DNA of 64,000 bases, from positions 4,526,001-4,590,000 of the forward strand of contig JAHBZQ010000001.1 in assembly GCA_019635355.1 (NCBI GenBank), written 5' to 3'. The notes below the pieces were generated by a model. It did no database searches. It had not been told where the DNA came from and was given only the letters and a program-made list of their open reading frames with translations. Both the position numbers and the translations under genes were made by a program. How positions within the stretch are numbered: the stretch's first letter is position 1; every line of letters starts with the position of its first letter. This document shows, in pieces, positions 32,972 to 41,460 of the stretch. The stretch comes from Rhizobacter sp. (lineage in GTDB: Bacteria > Pseudomonadota > Gammaproteobacteria > Burkholderiales > Burkholderiaceae_C).

Positions 32972-33721
32972 ATGGCCCGATGGCTGGCTGACCCCCGACG
33001 CCGCGCGGCGATCGTGCTGGTGGCCACGCTGGTCGGCATGGCCGTGACGGCGCGCCTGGGTGTGTGGCAGTTGAGCCGTGCATCGCAGAAGGAAGCGCTG
33101 CAGGCCTCGCTCGACACACGCGGCACGCTGCCGCCCTTGCGCGTGGACTCGCTGCCGCAAAGCGATGTGCAGGTCGAGGCCGCGCTGCATCGGCCCGTGG
33201 CGCTGCGTGGCGAGTGGCTGCCCCAAGCGACCGTCTTCCTCGACAACCGCCAGATGAACGGCCGGCCCGGCTTCTTCGTGATGACGCCGCTGCTGCTCGC
33301 GCCGGGCGATGCGGTGCTCGTGCAGCGAGGCTGGGTGCCCCGCGATGTGAAGGACCGTACCAAGGTCCCGGCGGTGCCCACGCCGCCCGGCCCGGTCGAG
33401 CTCAACGGTTGGCTCGCCCCGGCGCCGGGCCGTCTCTTCGACTTTGCCCCTGGGGCGCCGGCCTCGGGGCCGATCCGGCAAAATCTCGTGCTCGCCGATC
33501 ACTCGCGCGAGATCGGCGTGACGCTGCGTCCCTGGACGGTCTTGCAGAGCGGCGAGGGCGCATCCCCGAGCGACGGCCTCTTGCGCCAATGGCCGCGGCC
33601 CGCGGCCGATGTTCACAAGCACTACGGCTACGCCTTCCAGTGGTTCTGTCTGTGCGCCTTGATGGCAGGTTTGTATGTCTGGTTCCAACTCCTCCGCCCC
33701 CGCTTCCAGCGACGCCGGTGA
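32972..33721 (+). CDS. SURF1 family cytochrome oxidase biogenesis protein
   Basis: Inner-membrane heme a chaperone or insertion factor, 249 aa. Two membrane spans at the ends (about 11-30 and 220-240) bracket a periplasmic domain. Family motifs are LGVWQLSRASQKEAL, FLDNRQMNGRPGFFVMTPL, VLVQRGWVPRD and the final HKHYGYAFQWFCL. The ATG at 32972 starts the second cox transcription unit. Its 3' end overlaps the next gene by up to 47 bp, depending on which start is used there. Confidence 0.92.
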   Translation: MARWLADPRRRAAIVLVATLVGMAVTARLGVWQLSRASQKEALQASLDTRGTLPPLRVDSLPQSDVQVEAALHRPVALRGEWLPQATVFLDNRQMNGRPGFFVMTPLLLAPGDAVLVQRGWVPRDVKDRTKVPAVPTPPGPVELNGWLAPAPGRLFDFAPGAPASGPIRQNLVLADHSREIGVTLRPWTVLQSGEGASPSDGLLRQWPRPAADVHKHYGYAFQWFCLCALMAGLYVWFQLLRPRFQRRR

Positions 33722-34373
33722 AGCCTTCAGCTTCACCGTGCACTCGATGCCCACGCCCTCGCTCGACGAGAAGCGCACGTCGAGCGGCCGGCTCAAGATG
33801 CTGCTGGTGCTGCTGGTGTGTGCGGCGCCGGTGATCGCGTCGTACTTCACCTATTTCGTGATCCGCCCCGAGGGCCGCACCAACTACAGCGAGCTCATCC
33901 AGCCGCAACGTTCCATCCCGGCCGATCTGCCCTTGACCGACGCGCAGGGCAAGGCGGTCTTGCCGGCCTCGCTGAAAGGGCAGTGGCTGCTCGTGACGGT
34001 GGCCGGTGGCGCATGCGACGACGCCTGCGAGAAGCGGCTGTGGTTGCAGCGCCAGCTGCGCGAAGCGCTCGGCCGCGAGAAAGACCGGCTCGACAAGGTC
34101 TGGCTCGTGCCCGACGGTGTGCCACCGCGTGCGCAGACCGTGCAGGCGATGCAGGCCGCCGGCGCCGCCACGGTGTTGGCCGTGCCTGCCGAGGCGCTCT
34201 CGAAGTGGCTGGAACCGGCCGCGGGCCAGCGGCTGGAAGATCACTTCTACATCGTCGACCCGCTCGGCAACTGGATGATGCGCGTGCCGCCGAACCCCGA
34301 CGCCGCCAAGCTCAAGCGTGACCTCGAGAAGCTGCTGCGCGCCTCGGCGTCGTGGGACAACGCGGGTCGTTGA
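33675..34373 (+). CDS. membrane-anchored SCO-like thioredoxin-fold protein
   Basis: Uncharacterised protein of up to 232 aa. One span (about 41-63, LKMLLVLLVCAAPVIASYFT) anchors a periplasmic domain that resembles SCO/PrrC proteins: a CxxxC pair in GGACDDACEKR and a histidine followed by FYIVDPLGNWM, where SCO proteins have their third copper ligand. Overall similarity to SCO is otherwise weak. The ATG at 33675 overlaps SURF1 by 47 bp; an ATG at 33747 (MPTPSLDEKR) is an equally plausible start. Lies between SURF1 and ctaA, so a role in copper or heme delivery is inferred. Confidence 0.75.
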   Translation: MSGSNSSAPASSDAGEAFSFTVHSMPTPSLDEKRTSSGRLKMLLVLLVCAAPVIASYFTYFVIRPEGRTNYSELIQPQRSIPADLPLTDAQGKAVLPASLKGQWLLVTVAGGACDDACEKRLWLQRQLREALGREKDRLDKVWLVPDGVPPRAQTVQAMQAAGAATVLAVPAEALSKWLEPAAGQRLEDHFYIVDPLGNWMMRVPPNPDAAKLKRDLEKLLRASASWDNAGR

Positions 34374-35491
34374 GCGCCGTGTCGCCGCAACCGCTCTACA
34401 ACCTCGACCCCGTGTTGTGGCTGGCCGGCGTGGGCCTGCTGCTCGGGGGCGGCGCGCTCGCCTGGAACTGGTGGCGGCATCGTCATGCGACGCCGGCCGT
34501 GCGACTGCGCGCCCTGACCTGGCTCACGCTCTTCCTCACCTTCGACCTGGTGATCTTCGGCGCCTTCACGCGCCTCACCGATTCCGGTCTCGGCTGCCCC
34601 GACTGGCCCGGCTGCTACGGCAGCGCCAGCCCACTGGGTGCGCATGCCGACATCCAGGCCGCGCAAACGGCGATGCCCACCGGCCCCGTCACGCACGGCA
34701 AGGCCTGGGTCGAGATGGTGCACCGCTACCTCGCAACCGGCGTCGGCGTGCTGATCATCGCGTTGGCCGCGGGCAGCTGGCGTGCACATCGGCGGGGCGA
34801 TGCGGCGCTGTCGCCTTGGTGGGCCACGGTGACGCTGGTGTGGGTGTGCCTGCAGGGCGCCTTTGGGGCCCTCACGGTGACGATGAAGCTCTACCCCGCC
34901 ATCGTGACCCTGCACCTGCTCGGTGGCATGGGGCTGCTCGTGCTGCTGGCGGTGCAGGGTGAAGCCTACGAACGCAAGCCGCTGCGGCTGTCGCCTGCCT
35001 TGAAGGCCGGTGTCTGGGCGCTTGCCCTGTTGAGCGTCTTGCAGATCGCACTCGGCGGCTGGGTCAGCACCAATTACGCCGTGTTGGCGTGCCGCGACTT
35101 CCCCACCTGCCAAGGCGAGTGGTGGCCGCCGATGGACTTCGAGCACGGCTTTGCCGTGCTGCGCGAGCTCGGGGCCGGAAAGGACGGCGGCTACCTGCCG
35201 TTTGCCGCGCTGACGGCCATCCATGTGACGCACCGCCTGGGCGCGTTGATCGTGCTCAGCCTGATGCTGCTCGTCGCCTGGGGCCTGCGCCAGGCCGGTG
35301 GCCTCGCCCATCGCCGCTTTGCGGGCGCCTTGCTGGCGATCGCGGTGTGGCAATTCATGAGCGGCCTGAGCAACGTCGTGCTCGGCTGGCCGCTCGTCGC
35401 GGCGTTGGCGCACACCGCGGGTGCCGCCGCGCTCATCACCGTGATTTCGGTGGTGGTGGTGCGCGCCCGGCAGGCGAGCCTCGCCTCGTAA
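34370..35491 (+). CDS. ctaA: heme A synthase (COX15/CtaA)
   Basis: Membrane enzyme converting heme O to heme A, about 373 aa with eight helices in two pseudo-repeats. Conserved histidine sites are in EMVHRYLATGVG, IVTLHLLGGMG, AIHVTHRLGAL and ALAHTAGAAAL; the extracytoplasmic cysteine pair is in GLGCPDWPGCYG and again ACRDFPTCQG. The start is unclear: TTG at 34370 overlaps the previous stop, GTG at 34379 is close by. The stop codon lies in the promoter-like TAAAAT before ctaB. Confidence 0.93.
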   Translation: MSAVSPQPLYNLDPVLWLAGVGLLLGGGALAWNWWRHRHATPAVRLRALTWLTLFLTFDLVIFGAFTRLTDSGLGCPDWPGCYGSASPLGAHADIQAAQTAMPTGPVTHGKAWVEMVHRYLATGVGVLIIALAAGSWRAHRRGDAALSPWWATVTLVWVCLQGAFGALTVTMKLYPAIVTLHLLGGMGLLVLLAVQGEAYERKPLRLSPALKAGVWALALLSVLQIALGGWVSTNYAVLACRDFPTCQGEWWPPMDFEHGFAVLRELGAGKDGGYLPFAALTAIHVTHRLGALIVLSLMLLVAWGLRQAGGLAHRRFAGALLAIAVWQFMSGLSNVVLGWPLVAALAHTAGAAALITVISVVVVRARQASLAS

Positions 35492-35494
35492 AAT
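35489..35494 (+). promoter_or_regulatory. candidate -10 box for ctaB
   Basis: TAAAAT overlapping the TAA stop of ctaA and 19 bp before the ATG at 35514; CTCCT-rich sequence lies between. It may give ctaB extra transcription beyond operon read-through. Confidence 0.35.
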
Positions 35495-35513
35495 CGCGAA
35501 TTCCCCTCCTGCC

Positions 35514-36425
35514 ATGCCCGAAACCCTCAGCTCCCCCGCACCGGCCGCCGCACAGGCGTCGGTGGTCCGCCAGTTCTACGCGCTGACCAAGCCGCGCGTG
35601 GTGCAGCTCATCGTCTTCTGTGCCGTGATCGGCATGCTGCTGGCCGTGCCGGGCGTGCCCGACTGGCGCGTGGTGCTGCCCGCCACCGCCGGCGTCTGGC
35701 TGGTGGCCGCGGCGGCGGCGGCGTTCAACTGCCTGGTCGAGCAGCACATCGACGCCAAGATGGCCCGCACCGCCTGGCGGCCCACCGCCAAGGGCGAGCT
35801 GACCAACACGCAGACGCTCGTCTTCTCGGCCGTGCTGTGCGCGATCGGCAGCGCGCTGCTGTACTGGCTCGTGAACCCGCTGACGATGTGGCTGACCTTC
35901 GCCACCTTCGTCGGCTACGCCGTCATCTACACCGTGGTGCTCAAGCCCATGACGCCGCAGAACATCGTGATCGGCGGTGCGTCGGGCGCCATGCCGCCGG
36001 TGCTCGGCTGGGCCGCGATGCGCGGCGAGGTGGGCCCCGAGGCGCTGATGTTGTGCCTCATCATCTTCCTGTGGACGCCACCGCACTTCTGGGCGCTCGC
36101 GCTCTACCGCGTCGAAGACTACCGCCGTGCCGGCCTGCCGATGCTGCCCGTGACCCATGGCAACGAGTTCACCCGCCTGCAGGTGCTGCTCTACACCTTC
36201 GTGCTCTTCGCCGCGACGCTGCTCCCGTTCATCTTTGGCATGAGCGGGGTGATCTACCTCGTGTCGGCGGTGCTGCTGGGCGGCGGTTTCATCGGCTATG
36301 CCTGGCGGCTCTGGCGCCACTACTCCGATGCGTTGGCGCGCAGCACCTTCCGTTTCTCGATCCTGCACCTGTCGCTGCTGTTCGCCGCGCTGCTGCTCGA
36401 TCACTACCTGATGCCCCTGCTGTGA
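35514..36425 (+). CDS. ctaB: protoheme IX farnesyltransferase (heme O synthase)
   Basis: UbiA-family prenyltransferase, 303 aa, attaching a farnesyl group to heme B to give heme O, the substrate of CtaA. The first aspartate-rich site reads FNCLVEQHIDAKMART, and the second site region carries WTPPHFWALALYRVEDYRRAGLPML, typical of CtaB/CyoE. Eight to nine helices. Its stop overlaps the GTG of the SCO gene. Confidence 0.96.
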   Translation: MPETLSSPAPAAAQASVVRQFYALTKPRVVQLIVFCAVIGMLLAVPGVPDWRVVLPATAGVWLVAAAAAAFNCLVEQHIDAKMARTAWRPTAKGELTNTQTLVFSAVLCAIGSALLYWLVNPLTMWLTFATFVGYAVIYTVVLKPMTPQNIVIGGASGAMPPVLGWAAMRGEVGPEALMLCLIIFLWTPPHFWALALYRVEDYRRAGLPMLPVTHGNEFTRLQVLLYTFVLFAATLLPFIFGMSGVIYLVSAVLLGGGFIGYAWRLWRHYSDALARSTFRFSILHLSLLFAALLLDHYLMPLL

Positions 36426-37021
36426 CCACACGCCGCCACACCCTCATCGCGCTGGCTGCGCTGCTCGCCGGCTGCGACAAGCTCGCGGGTGGCAAGCCCA
36501 GCTTCAAGGCCATCGACATCACCGGCGCCGACTACGGCAAGGCGCTCTCGCTGCCCGACCAGGACGGCAAGGTCCGCACCCTGGCCGACTTCAAGGGCAA
36601 GGTGATCGTGGTCTTCTTCGGCTACACGCAGTGCCCTGACGTGTGCCCCATCACGATGGGAGAGCTGGCTCAGGTCAAGAAGGCGCTCGGCGCCGATGGC
36701 GACAAGGTGCAGGGCGTGTTCATCTCAGTCGACCCCGAGCGCGACACACCCGAGCGCCTGAAGGCCTACATGCAAGGCTTCGACCCGAGCTTCGTCGCGC
36801 TGCGCGGCACGCCCGAGCAGACGGCCGCCACGGCCAAGGACTTCCGCGTGTACTACTCGAAGGTGCCCGGCAAGACCGAAGGCAGCTACACGATGGACCA
36901 CACCGCCGGCTCGTACATCTTCGACACCACCGGCCGCTTGAGGCTCTTCACGCGCTATGGCGAGAAGGACGGTGCGGCCAACCTGACCGCCGACATCAAG
37001 GCCCTCCTCGCCAACGCCTGA
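36422..37021 (+). CDS. SCO family copper chaperone (lipoprotein)
   Basis: SCO1/SenC protein, 199 aa, that brings copper to the CuA site of subunit II. A signal peptide with lipobox LLAGC places a lipid on C18. The thioredoxin fold has the copper cysteines CPDVC (71-75) in FFGYTQCPDVCPITMGEL, and the third ligand histidine in YTMDHTAGSYIFD. The GTG start at 36422 overlaps the ctaB stop. The coding region ends in a tandem 14-bp duplication that supplies a second TGA, followed by a terminator. Confidence 0.95.
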   Translation: MTTRRHTLIALAALLAGCDKLAGGKPSFKAIDITGADYGKALSLPDQDGKVRTLADFKGKVIVVFFGYTQCPDVCPITMGELAQVKKALGADGDKVQGVFISVDPERDTPERLKAYMQGFDPSFVALRGTPEQTAATAKDFRVYYSKVPGKTEGSYTMDHTAGSYIFDTTGRLRLFTRYGEKDGAANLTADIKALLANA

Positions 37022-37035
37022 TCGCCAACGCCTGA
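37008..37035 (+). repeat. tandem 14-bp duplication at the SCO stop codon
   Basis: TCGCCAACGCCTGA occurs twice head to tail (37008-37021 and 37022-37035). The first copy codes the last residues and stop of the SCO protein; the second is untranslated. Confidence 0.95.
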
Positions 37036-37041
37036 TAAAGA

Positions 37042-37065
37042 AAAACGGCCCCGAGGGGCCGTTTT
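37042..37065. terminator. intrinsic terminator between SCO gene and rpoH
   Basis: Arms AAAACGGCCCC and GGGGCCGTTTT separated by GA; the tails allow function for both converging genes. Confidence 0.87.
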
Positions 37066-37087
37066 GCATGGGGCGTGCCGCAGCGGC

Positions 37088-38014
37088 TCAGGCGTCCTGC
37101 GCCAGCGCCTTGCGCATCTTCTTCATCGCCGCCACTTCGATCTGGCGAATGCGCTCGGCGCTCACGCCGTATTCGCTCGCCAGGTCGTGCAGCGTCATGC
37201 CGCCGGAGCTGTCGTCGTTCACCTTGAGCCAGCGCTCTTCGACGATGCGGCGGCTGCGCGCGTCGAGCGCGTCGAGTGCCTGGGCGATGCCGTCACCGGC
37301 CAGCCAGTCGCGGCGATGCGCTTCGATCACCCGTGTGGGCTCGGTGCTGTCGTCGGCCAGGTAGGCGATCGGGGCGTAGCTCTCTTCGCCGTCGTCGGTC
37401 TGCGGCTCCAGCGCCACGTCACCGCCCGACATGCGGGTTTCCATTTCCAGCACTTCCTCGCGCTTCACGTTCAGGCGCTCGGCGACGGTGTCGACCTCGC
37501 CTTGGGTGAGCGTGCTGCGGTGCGTGGCGCCGTCGGCCGAGTCTTCCTTCAGGCTCTGCTTCATCGAGCGGAGGTTGAAGAAGAGCTTGCGCTGGGCCTT
37601 GGTGGTGGCCACCTTCACCATGCGCCAGTTCTTGAGGATGTACTCGTGGATCTCGGCCTTGATCCAGTGCATGGCGTAGCTCACCAGGCGCACACCCTGG
37701 TCGGGGTCGAAGCGCTTGACGGCCTTCATCAGGCCGACGTTGCCTTCCTGGATCAGGTCGCCGTGCGGCAGGCCGTAGCCGAGGTACTGGCGCGAGATCG
37801 ACACCACCAGGCGCAGGTGCGACAGCACCAGCTTCCCGGCAGACTCGACGTCGCCGTGCTCGCGCAGGCGGCGGGCGAAGTTGACCTCTTCCTCCTGGGT
37901 GAGCAGGGGGACGCGATTGACGGCCGAAATGTAGGCGTCGAGGTTGCCGAGCGACGGCACCAGCGACCACGGGTCACGGACGGTCAAGGCAGAAGCGGTA
38001 GCGTTCATGGACAT
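37088..38014 (-). CDS. rpoH: RNA polymerase heat-shock sigma factor RpoH (sigma 32)
   Basis: Alternative sigma factor, 308 aa, directing heat-shock transcription. Region 2 includes LVLSHLRLVVSISRQYLGYGLPHGDLIQEGNVGLMKAVKRFD; the RpoH box follows as the QRKLFFNLR segment. Region 4 with its helix-turn-helix ends LHDLASEYGVSAERIRQIE. The start is the ATG at 38014, preceded by GGAGGG; a second ATG lies two codons further in. A CIRCE-like operator lies 36 bp upstream of the start codon, so HrcA control is likely. Confidence 0.97.
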   Translation of the reverse strand: MSMNATASALTVRDPWSLVPSLGNLDAYISAVNRVPLLTQEEEVNFARRLREHGDVESAGKLVLSHLRLVVSISRQYLGYGLPHGDLIQEGNVGLMKAVKRFDPDQGVRLVSYAMHWIKAEIHEYILKNWRMVKVATTKAQRKLFFNLRSMKQSLKEDSADGATHRSTLTQGEVDTVAERLNVKREEVLEMETRMSGGDVALEPQTDDGEESYAPIAYLADDSTEPTRVIEAHRRDWLAGDGIAQALDALDARSRRIVEERWLKVNDDSSGGMTLHDLASEYGVSAERIRQIEVAAMKKMRKALAQDA

Positions 38015-38050
38015 CTCAGACACCCTCCAGTGGAGTTCGTTCCGCAAATA

Positions 38051-38077
38051 TTAGCACTCGTGGATCGAGAGTGCTGA
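38051..38077. promoter_or_regulatory. CIRCE operator (HrcA binding site) upstream of rpoH
   Basis: On the plus strand the site reads TTAGCACTC, nine bases, GAGTGCTGA. The HrcA consensus is TTAGCACTC-N9-GAGTGCTAA, so 17 of 18 arm positions match with exact spacing. Read toward rpoH, a TAATAT hexamer (38053-38048) overlaps the inner arm and could be the -10 box, giving a repressible promoter. hrcA itself is not in the window. Confidence 0.88.
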
Positions 38078-38134
38078 TCGCGGGTCAGGATGATCTGAAT
38101 GTGAGCGAATACTCTCGTGAAAGTTCTGTCGGAA

Positions 38135-41100
38135 TCAGCCGAATTTGGTCTCGGCGCCTTCCAGCACGGTATCGACGACCGAGAGCAGCTCCGCCACGCT
38201 GACCGGCTTGGTGAGGTAGTGGAAGGCACCGGCCTGCATGGCCGCCTCGATCTGCGAGGCCAGGGCATCGGCTGACACCACCACCACCGGGATGTGTTCG
38301 GTCGTCGGGTCGGATTTCAGGTGGCGCAGCAGCTCCAGGCCGTCGATGTCAGGCAGGTGCATGTCGAGCAGCACCAGGTCGGGCTGCTGGGCGCGGATGG
38401 CTGCCAGCCCGTCGAGCCCGGTGATCGACACGTCGAACTGCACCTGCGGACGCCGCAGCAGGATGCCCCGCATCACCTCGACGTTGGTCTCGTTGTCTTC
38501 GACGTAGTGCACCCGGCGCTGGTGGTACTGGCTGGATCCTTCGTTGAGTGCATCGAGTGGCCCGGGTGCGGTGTCGGGCCGTTCGGCGCGTGGCAGGGTG
38601 AGGATGAACGACGAGCCGGCGCCGGCCGTGCTGCGCGCCCGCAGCGACCCCCCCATGAGTTCGGCCAGGCGCTGGCTGATGACGAGGCCGATGCCGGTGC
38701 CTTCCAGCGCGGAGCGCTCGCGGCCGAGGCGGTTGAAGGGCTGGAAGAGCTGTTCGAGCTGCTGGGCCGTCATGCCCAGGCCGGTGTCCGACACCACCAG
38801 CTCCACCGCGTCGGGCTGGATGCAGCGCGCGGTGACGTGGATGCGCCCGCCCTCGCTGTTGTATTTGACGGCGTTGGACAGCAGGTTGATGAGGATCTGC
38901 TTCACGCGCGTCGCGTCGCCGATCACCCGGGCGGCGTCGTCCGGCACGTCTTGCGTGACCTGCAGGTGGCGGCGCCGGGCTTCCTGCTCGAGCAAGGGCA
39001 GGGCGGCGGCGATGAGCTCGCGCAGGTCCAGCGGGTCGGGCTGCAGGTTGAGCGTGCCCGACTCGATGCGCGACAGGTCGAGCACGTCGTTGATCATGTC
39101 GAGCAGGTGCCAGCCTGCCCCCTGGATCTGCGCCACCCACGGCCGCTGCGCCGCGGGCAGCGGGTGGTTCTGGTCGAGTTCGAGCAGTTGCGCGAAGCCC
39201 AGCATCGCGTTGAGCGGCGTGCGCAGCTCATGGCTCATGCGCGAGAGGAACTCGCTCTTGGCCAGGTTGGCCGCTTCGGCGATCTCGCGCGCGCGCTCGG
39301 CTTCGGCCAGGCGCAGGTGCTCGGTGATGTCTTCCACCACGCCGACGATGCGGTGCGGTGCGCCCTGCACGTCGCGCAGCAGCGTCACCACCGCCTGCGC
39401 CCACACCATGCGCTTGTCGCGCGTGAGGAAGCGGCTCTGCCGGCGGTACATCGGGATGTCGCCGCGCACGAGTTGTGCCGAGAGCTCGGCGTTCTGGGCC
39501 CGGTCTTCGGGGTGGGTGAGGGTGCCGAGGTCCACGCCCATCAGCGCGTCGGCGCTGTAGCCGGTGAGTTCGCAGAAGCGGGGGTTGACCTGCTGCACGT
39601 GGCCTTGCAGGTCGGTGTAGACCACGCCGATGGGCACGTTGTTGAGGATGTTGCGGAAGCGCTGCTCGCTCTCGCGCAGGTCGACCTCGGTGCGCTCGCG
39701 CTCGGCGATCTCGCGTTGCAGCGCGGCGGTGCGGTCTTGCACGGCGGCCTCGATGCGGCGGGTGCGGCCCGTCACCGTGAGCAGCAGCGCGCCGAGCATC
39801 GCGGTGGCCAGCAGGCCCACCAGCGAGAAGAGCAGGGCGTCGCGCTCGTGGGCATCGGGCATGTCGCTGCGCTGGGCCGAGATGCGCAGGTCCCACTGGC
39901 GGCCGGCGAACGCGAGCGGGCGCACGTGCGTGAGGTCGTAGGTTTGCGCATCGCAGCCGGCCGGGCCGGCCAGGCGGCGGCGCGTGGCGAGGGGGTCGGT
40001 ATCGACCACGCACACCGTGAGGTAGTGCGGCAGGCTGGCGCGGAAGGCGGCGAGCGCCGCGTCCATGCGCAGCGTGACGAAGACGACGCCGCGTGCACTC
40101 ACCAGGCGCTCGCTCACCGTCGTGGGGGCGCCCTGGTAGAGCGCCTGGTAGATGACGACGATGGTCTCGTCGCCGAGGTGCTGGGTCGCGCGGAAGCCCG
40201 CAGTGGCGGCCGGGCTGTCGGTGCGCACGCTGGCGTCCACCGCGGCGCGGGCTTCGGGGATCGACCGGATGTTGACGCCGAGCGCGCCCGTGTTGGCATC
40301 GAAGGGTTCGATGTAGCGCATCACCGCGAGCCGGTCGTCGGGCTGCTGCGGCAGCGGTGAGTCGGCCCGGTCGAAGACGCTGAAGCTCGGGAAGTCGGTC
40401 GCACGCACGCGCGCCTCGTAGGCCGGCACCTCCGCGCGCGACAAGAACTCGCCGTAGCCCATTGCCTGCAACTGGCTGCCCGGGGTGAGCCAGGACTGGG
40501 TGGCACGCCGCATCTCGTTGCGCGTCACCTCATCCGAGGCGAGGTACGCGCCCCGCACGGCCTCGAGCGCGTGCAGCGGGTACTGCATGCGCGCGGCGAG
40601 GTTCGACGATGCGTTCACCGCATCGCGGTCGAAGCCGGCCAGCAGCCGCACCTCGGCCCAGTGCGCGACCTGCCGCACGCCGAGCGCCATGAGCACGGTG
40701 GCCACGGCGAGCGTCAGGCCGACGTTGAGGCGGCGAGCCGCCCACTCGCTGCGCGGCTGGCCGATGAGCGTGAGCACCATCGGTGCCGCAACCAGCACGC
40801 CGAGGGTGTCGCCCGAGGCCCAGACGGTCCAGGTGAACCAGAGCGAGTCGGGCAGCGGGCCGCGCAGCCCGTGGAGCGCGGCGGTGCCGACGGTGGCGCT
40901 GATCAGGCACGACGCCACCCCGCCCAGCCCGAAGAACACCACGATGTCGTGTGGCTCGCTGAGCGTGAGCGGCTGGTTCGCAAAACGCCGCACCAGCAGC
41001 GCGCCCACCCACGCCTGCAGCGTGGCGCCAAGCGCCACGCTGGCGGGCAGCAAGACGGTGGTGCCCAGCGCCACCGCGCCGTGGTCGAGCGCGGTCAGCG

Positions 41101-41323
41101 CATTGACGGCAAAGGCCCCGAGCGCCACGCCCGGCAGCATGCGCCAGCCGAAGGTGAGCACGCAGGCCAGCGCGATGCCGGCGGCAGGGTAGAGCGGGGA
41201 GGCGTAGCCGGGCGGGATGGCCAGCCAGAGCGAGGCCCAGCCGGTGATGCCATACGCCAGCGCCGTGCCGACCAGCGCGATCAGCCAGTGGGGCGTTTGT
41301 CGAAAAGGCGCGGCAGGCGTCAT
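38135..41323 (-). CDS. hybrid sensor histidine kinase (MASE1-CHASE-PAS-HisKA-HATPase-receiver)
   Basis: Membrane sensor kinase of 1062 aa. The N-terminal 200 residues are a multi-span region resembling MASE1. A periplasmic CHASE domain follows (about 220-440, with YIEPFDANTGALGVNIRS), then a membrane span, a short coiled coil and a PAS domain (SEQRFRNILNNVPIGVVYTD). The kinase has H698 in FLSRMSHELRTPLNAM and an intact ATP lid (DTGLGM, GTGIGLVIS). The C-terminal receiver has D987 in VLLDMHLPDIDGLELL. No partner regulator is adjacent, so output may go through a separate Hpt or regulator. It follows ychF by 137 bp on the same strand. Confidence 0.92.
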   Translation of the reverse strand: MTPAAPFRQTPHWLIALVGTALAYGITGWASLWLAIPPGYASPLYPAAGIALACVLTFGWRMLPGVALGAFAVNALTALDHGAVALGTTVLLPASVALGATLQAWVGALLVRRFANQPLTLSEPHDIVVFFGLGGVASCLISATVGTAALHGLRGPLPDSLWFTWTVWASGDTLGVLVAAPMVLTLIGQPRSEWAARRLNVGLTLAVATVLMALGVRQVAHWAEVRLLAGFDRDAVNASSNLAARMQYPLHALEAVRGAYLASDEVTRNEMRRATQSWLTPGSQLQAMGYGEFLSRAEVPAYEARVRATDFPSFSVFDRADSPLPQQPDDRLAVMRYIEPFDANTGALGVNIRSIPEARAAVDASVRTDSPAATAGFRATQHLGDETIVVIYQALYQGAPTTVSERLVSARGVVFVTLRMDAALAAFRASLPHYLTVCVVDTDPLATRRRLAGPAGCDAQTYDLTHVRPLAFAGRQWDLRISAQRSDMPDAHERDALLFSLVGLLATAMLGALLLTVTGRTRRIEAAVQDRTAALQREIAERERTEVDLRESEQRFRNILNNVPIGVVYTDLQGHVQQVNPRFCELTGYSADALMGVDLGTLTHPEDRAQNAELSAQLVRGDIPMYRRQSRFLTRDKRMVWAQAVVTLLRDVQGAPHRIVGVVEDITEHLRLAEAERAREIAEAANLAKSEFLSRMSHELRTPLNAMLGFAQLLELDQNHPLPAAQRPWVAQIQGAGWHLLDMINDVLDLSRIESGTLNLQPDPLDLRELIAAALPLLEQEARRRHLQVTQDVPDDAARVIGDATRVKQILINLLSNAVKYNSEGGRIHVTARCIQPDAVELVVSDTGLGMTAQQLEQLFQPFNRLGRERSALEGTGIGLVISQRLAELMGGSLRARSTAGAGSSFILTLPRAERPDTAPGPLDALNEGSSQYHQRRVHYVEDNETNVEVMRGILLRRPQVQFDVSITGLDGLAAIRAQQPDLVLLDMHLPDIDGLELLRHLKSDPTTEHIPVVVVSADALASQIEAAMQAGAFHYLTKPVSVAELLSVVDTVLEGAETKFG

Positions 41324-41460
41324 CGGGCGGTCACTGGCGTGGGGGGTGCGGCACGCGGGGCGCCGCGGGGCACGTTGCGGCGGAGCCTACCACCCGAAGC
41401 CTCGCGCCGGCAGGCGGCAAGCGAGAGGGCGAACCTTCAGTGAACGCCGCCTGACGCCGG

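Noticed and set aside
38294..40360. A 688-codon plus-strand frame opposite the hybrid kinase
   Set aside because: No recognisable domain and skewed Val/Gly/Arg composition; the kinase motifs are on the minus strand.
41324..41460. A terminator after ychF
   Set aside because: Only an imperfect GCCGCCTG-based inverted repeat with a long loop and no T-run is present; too weak to call.
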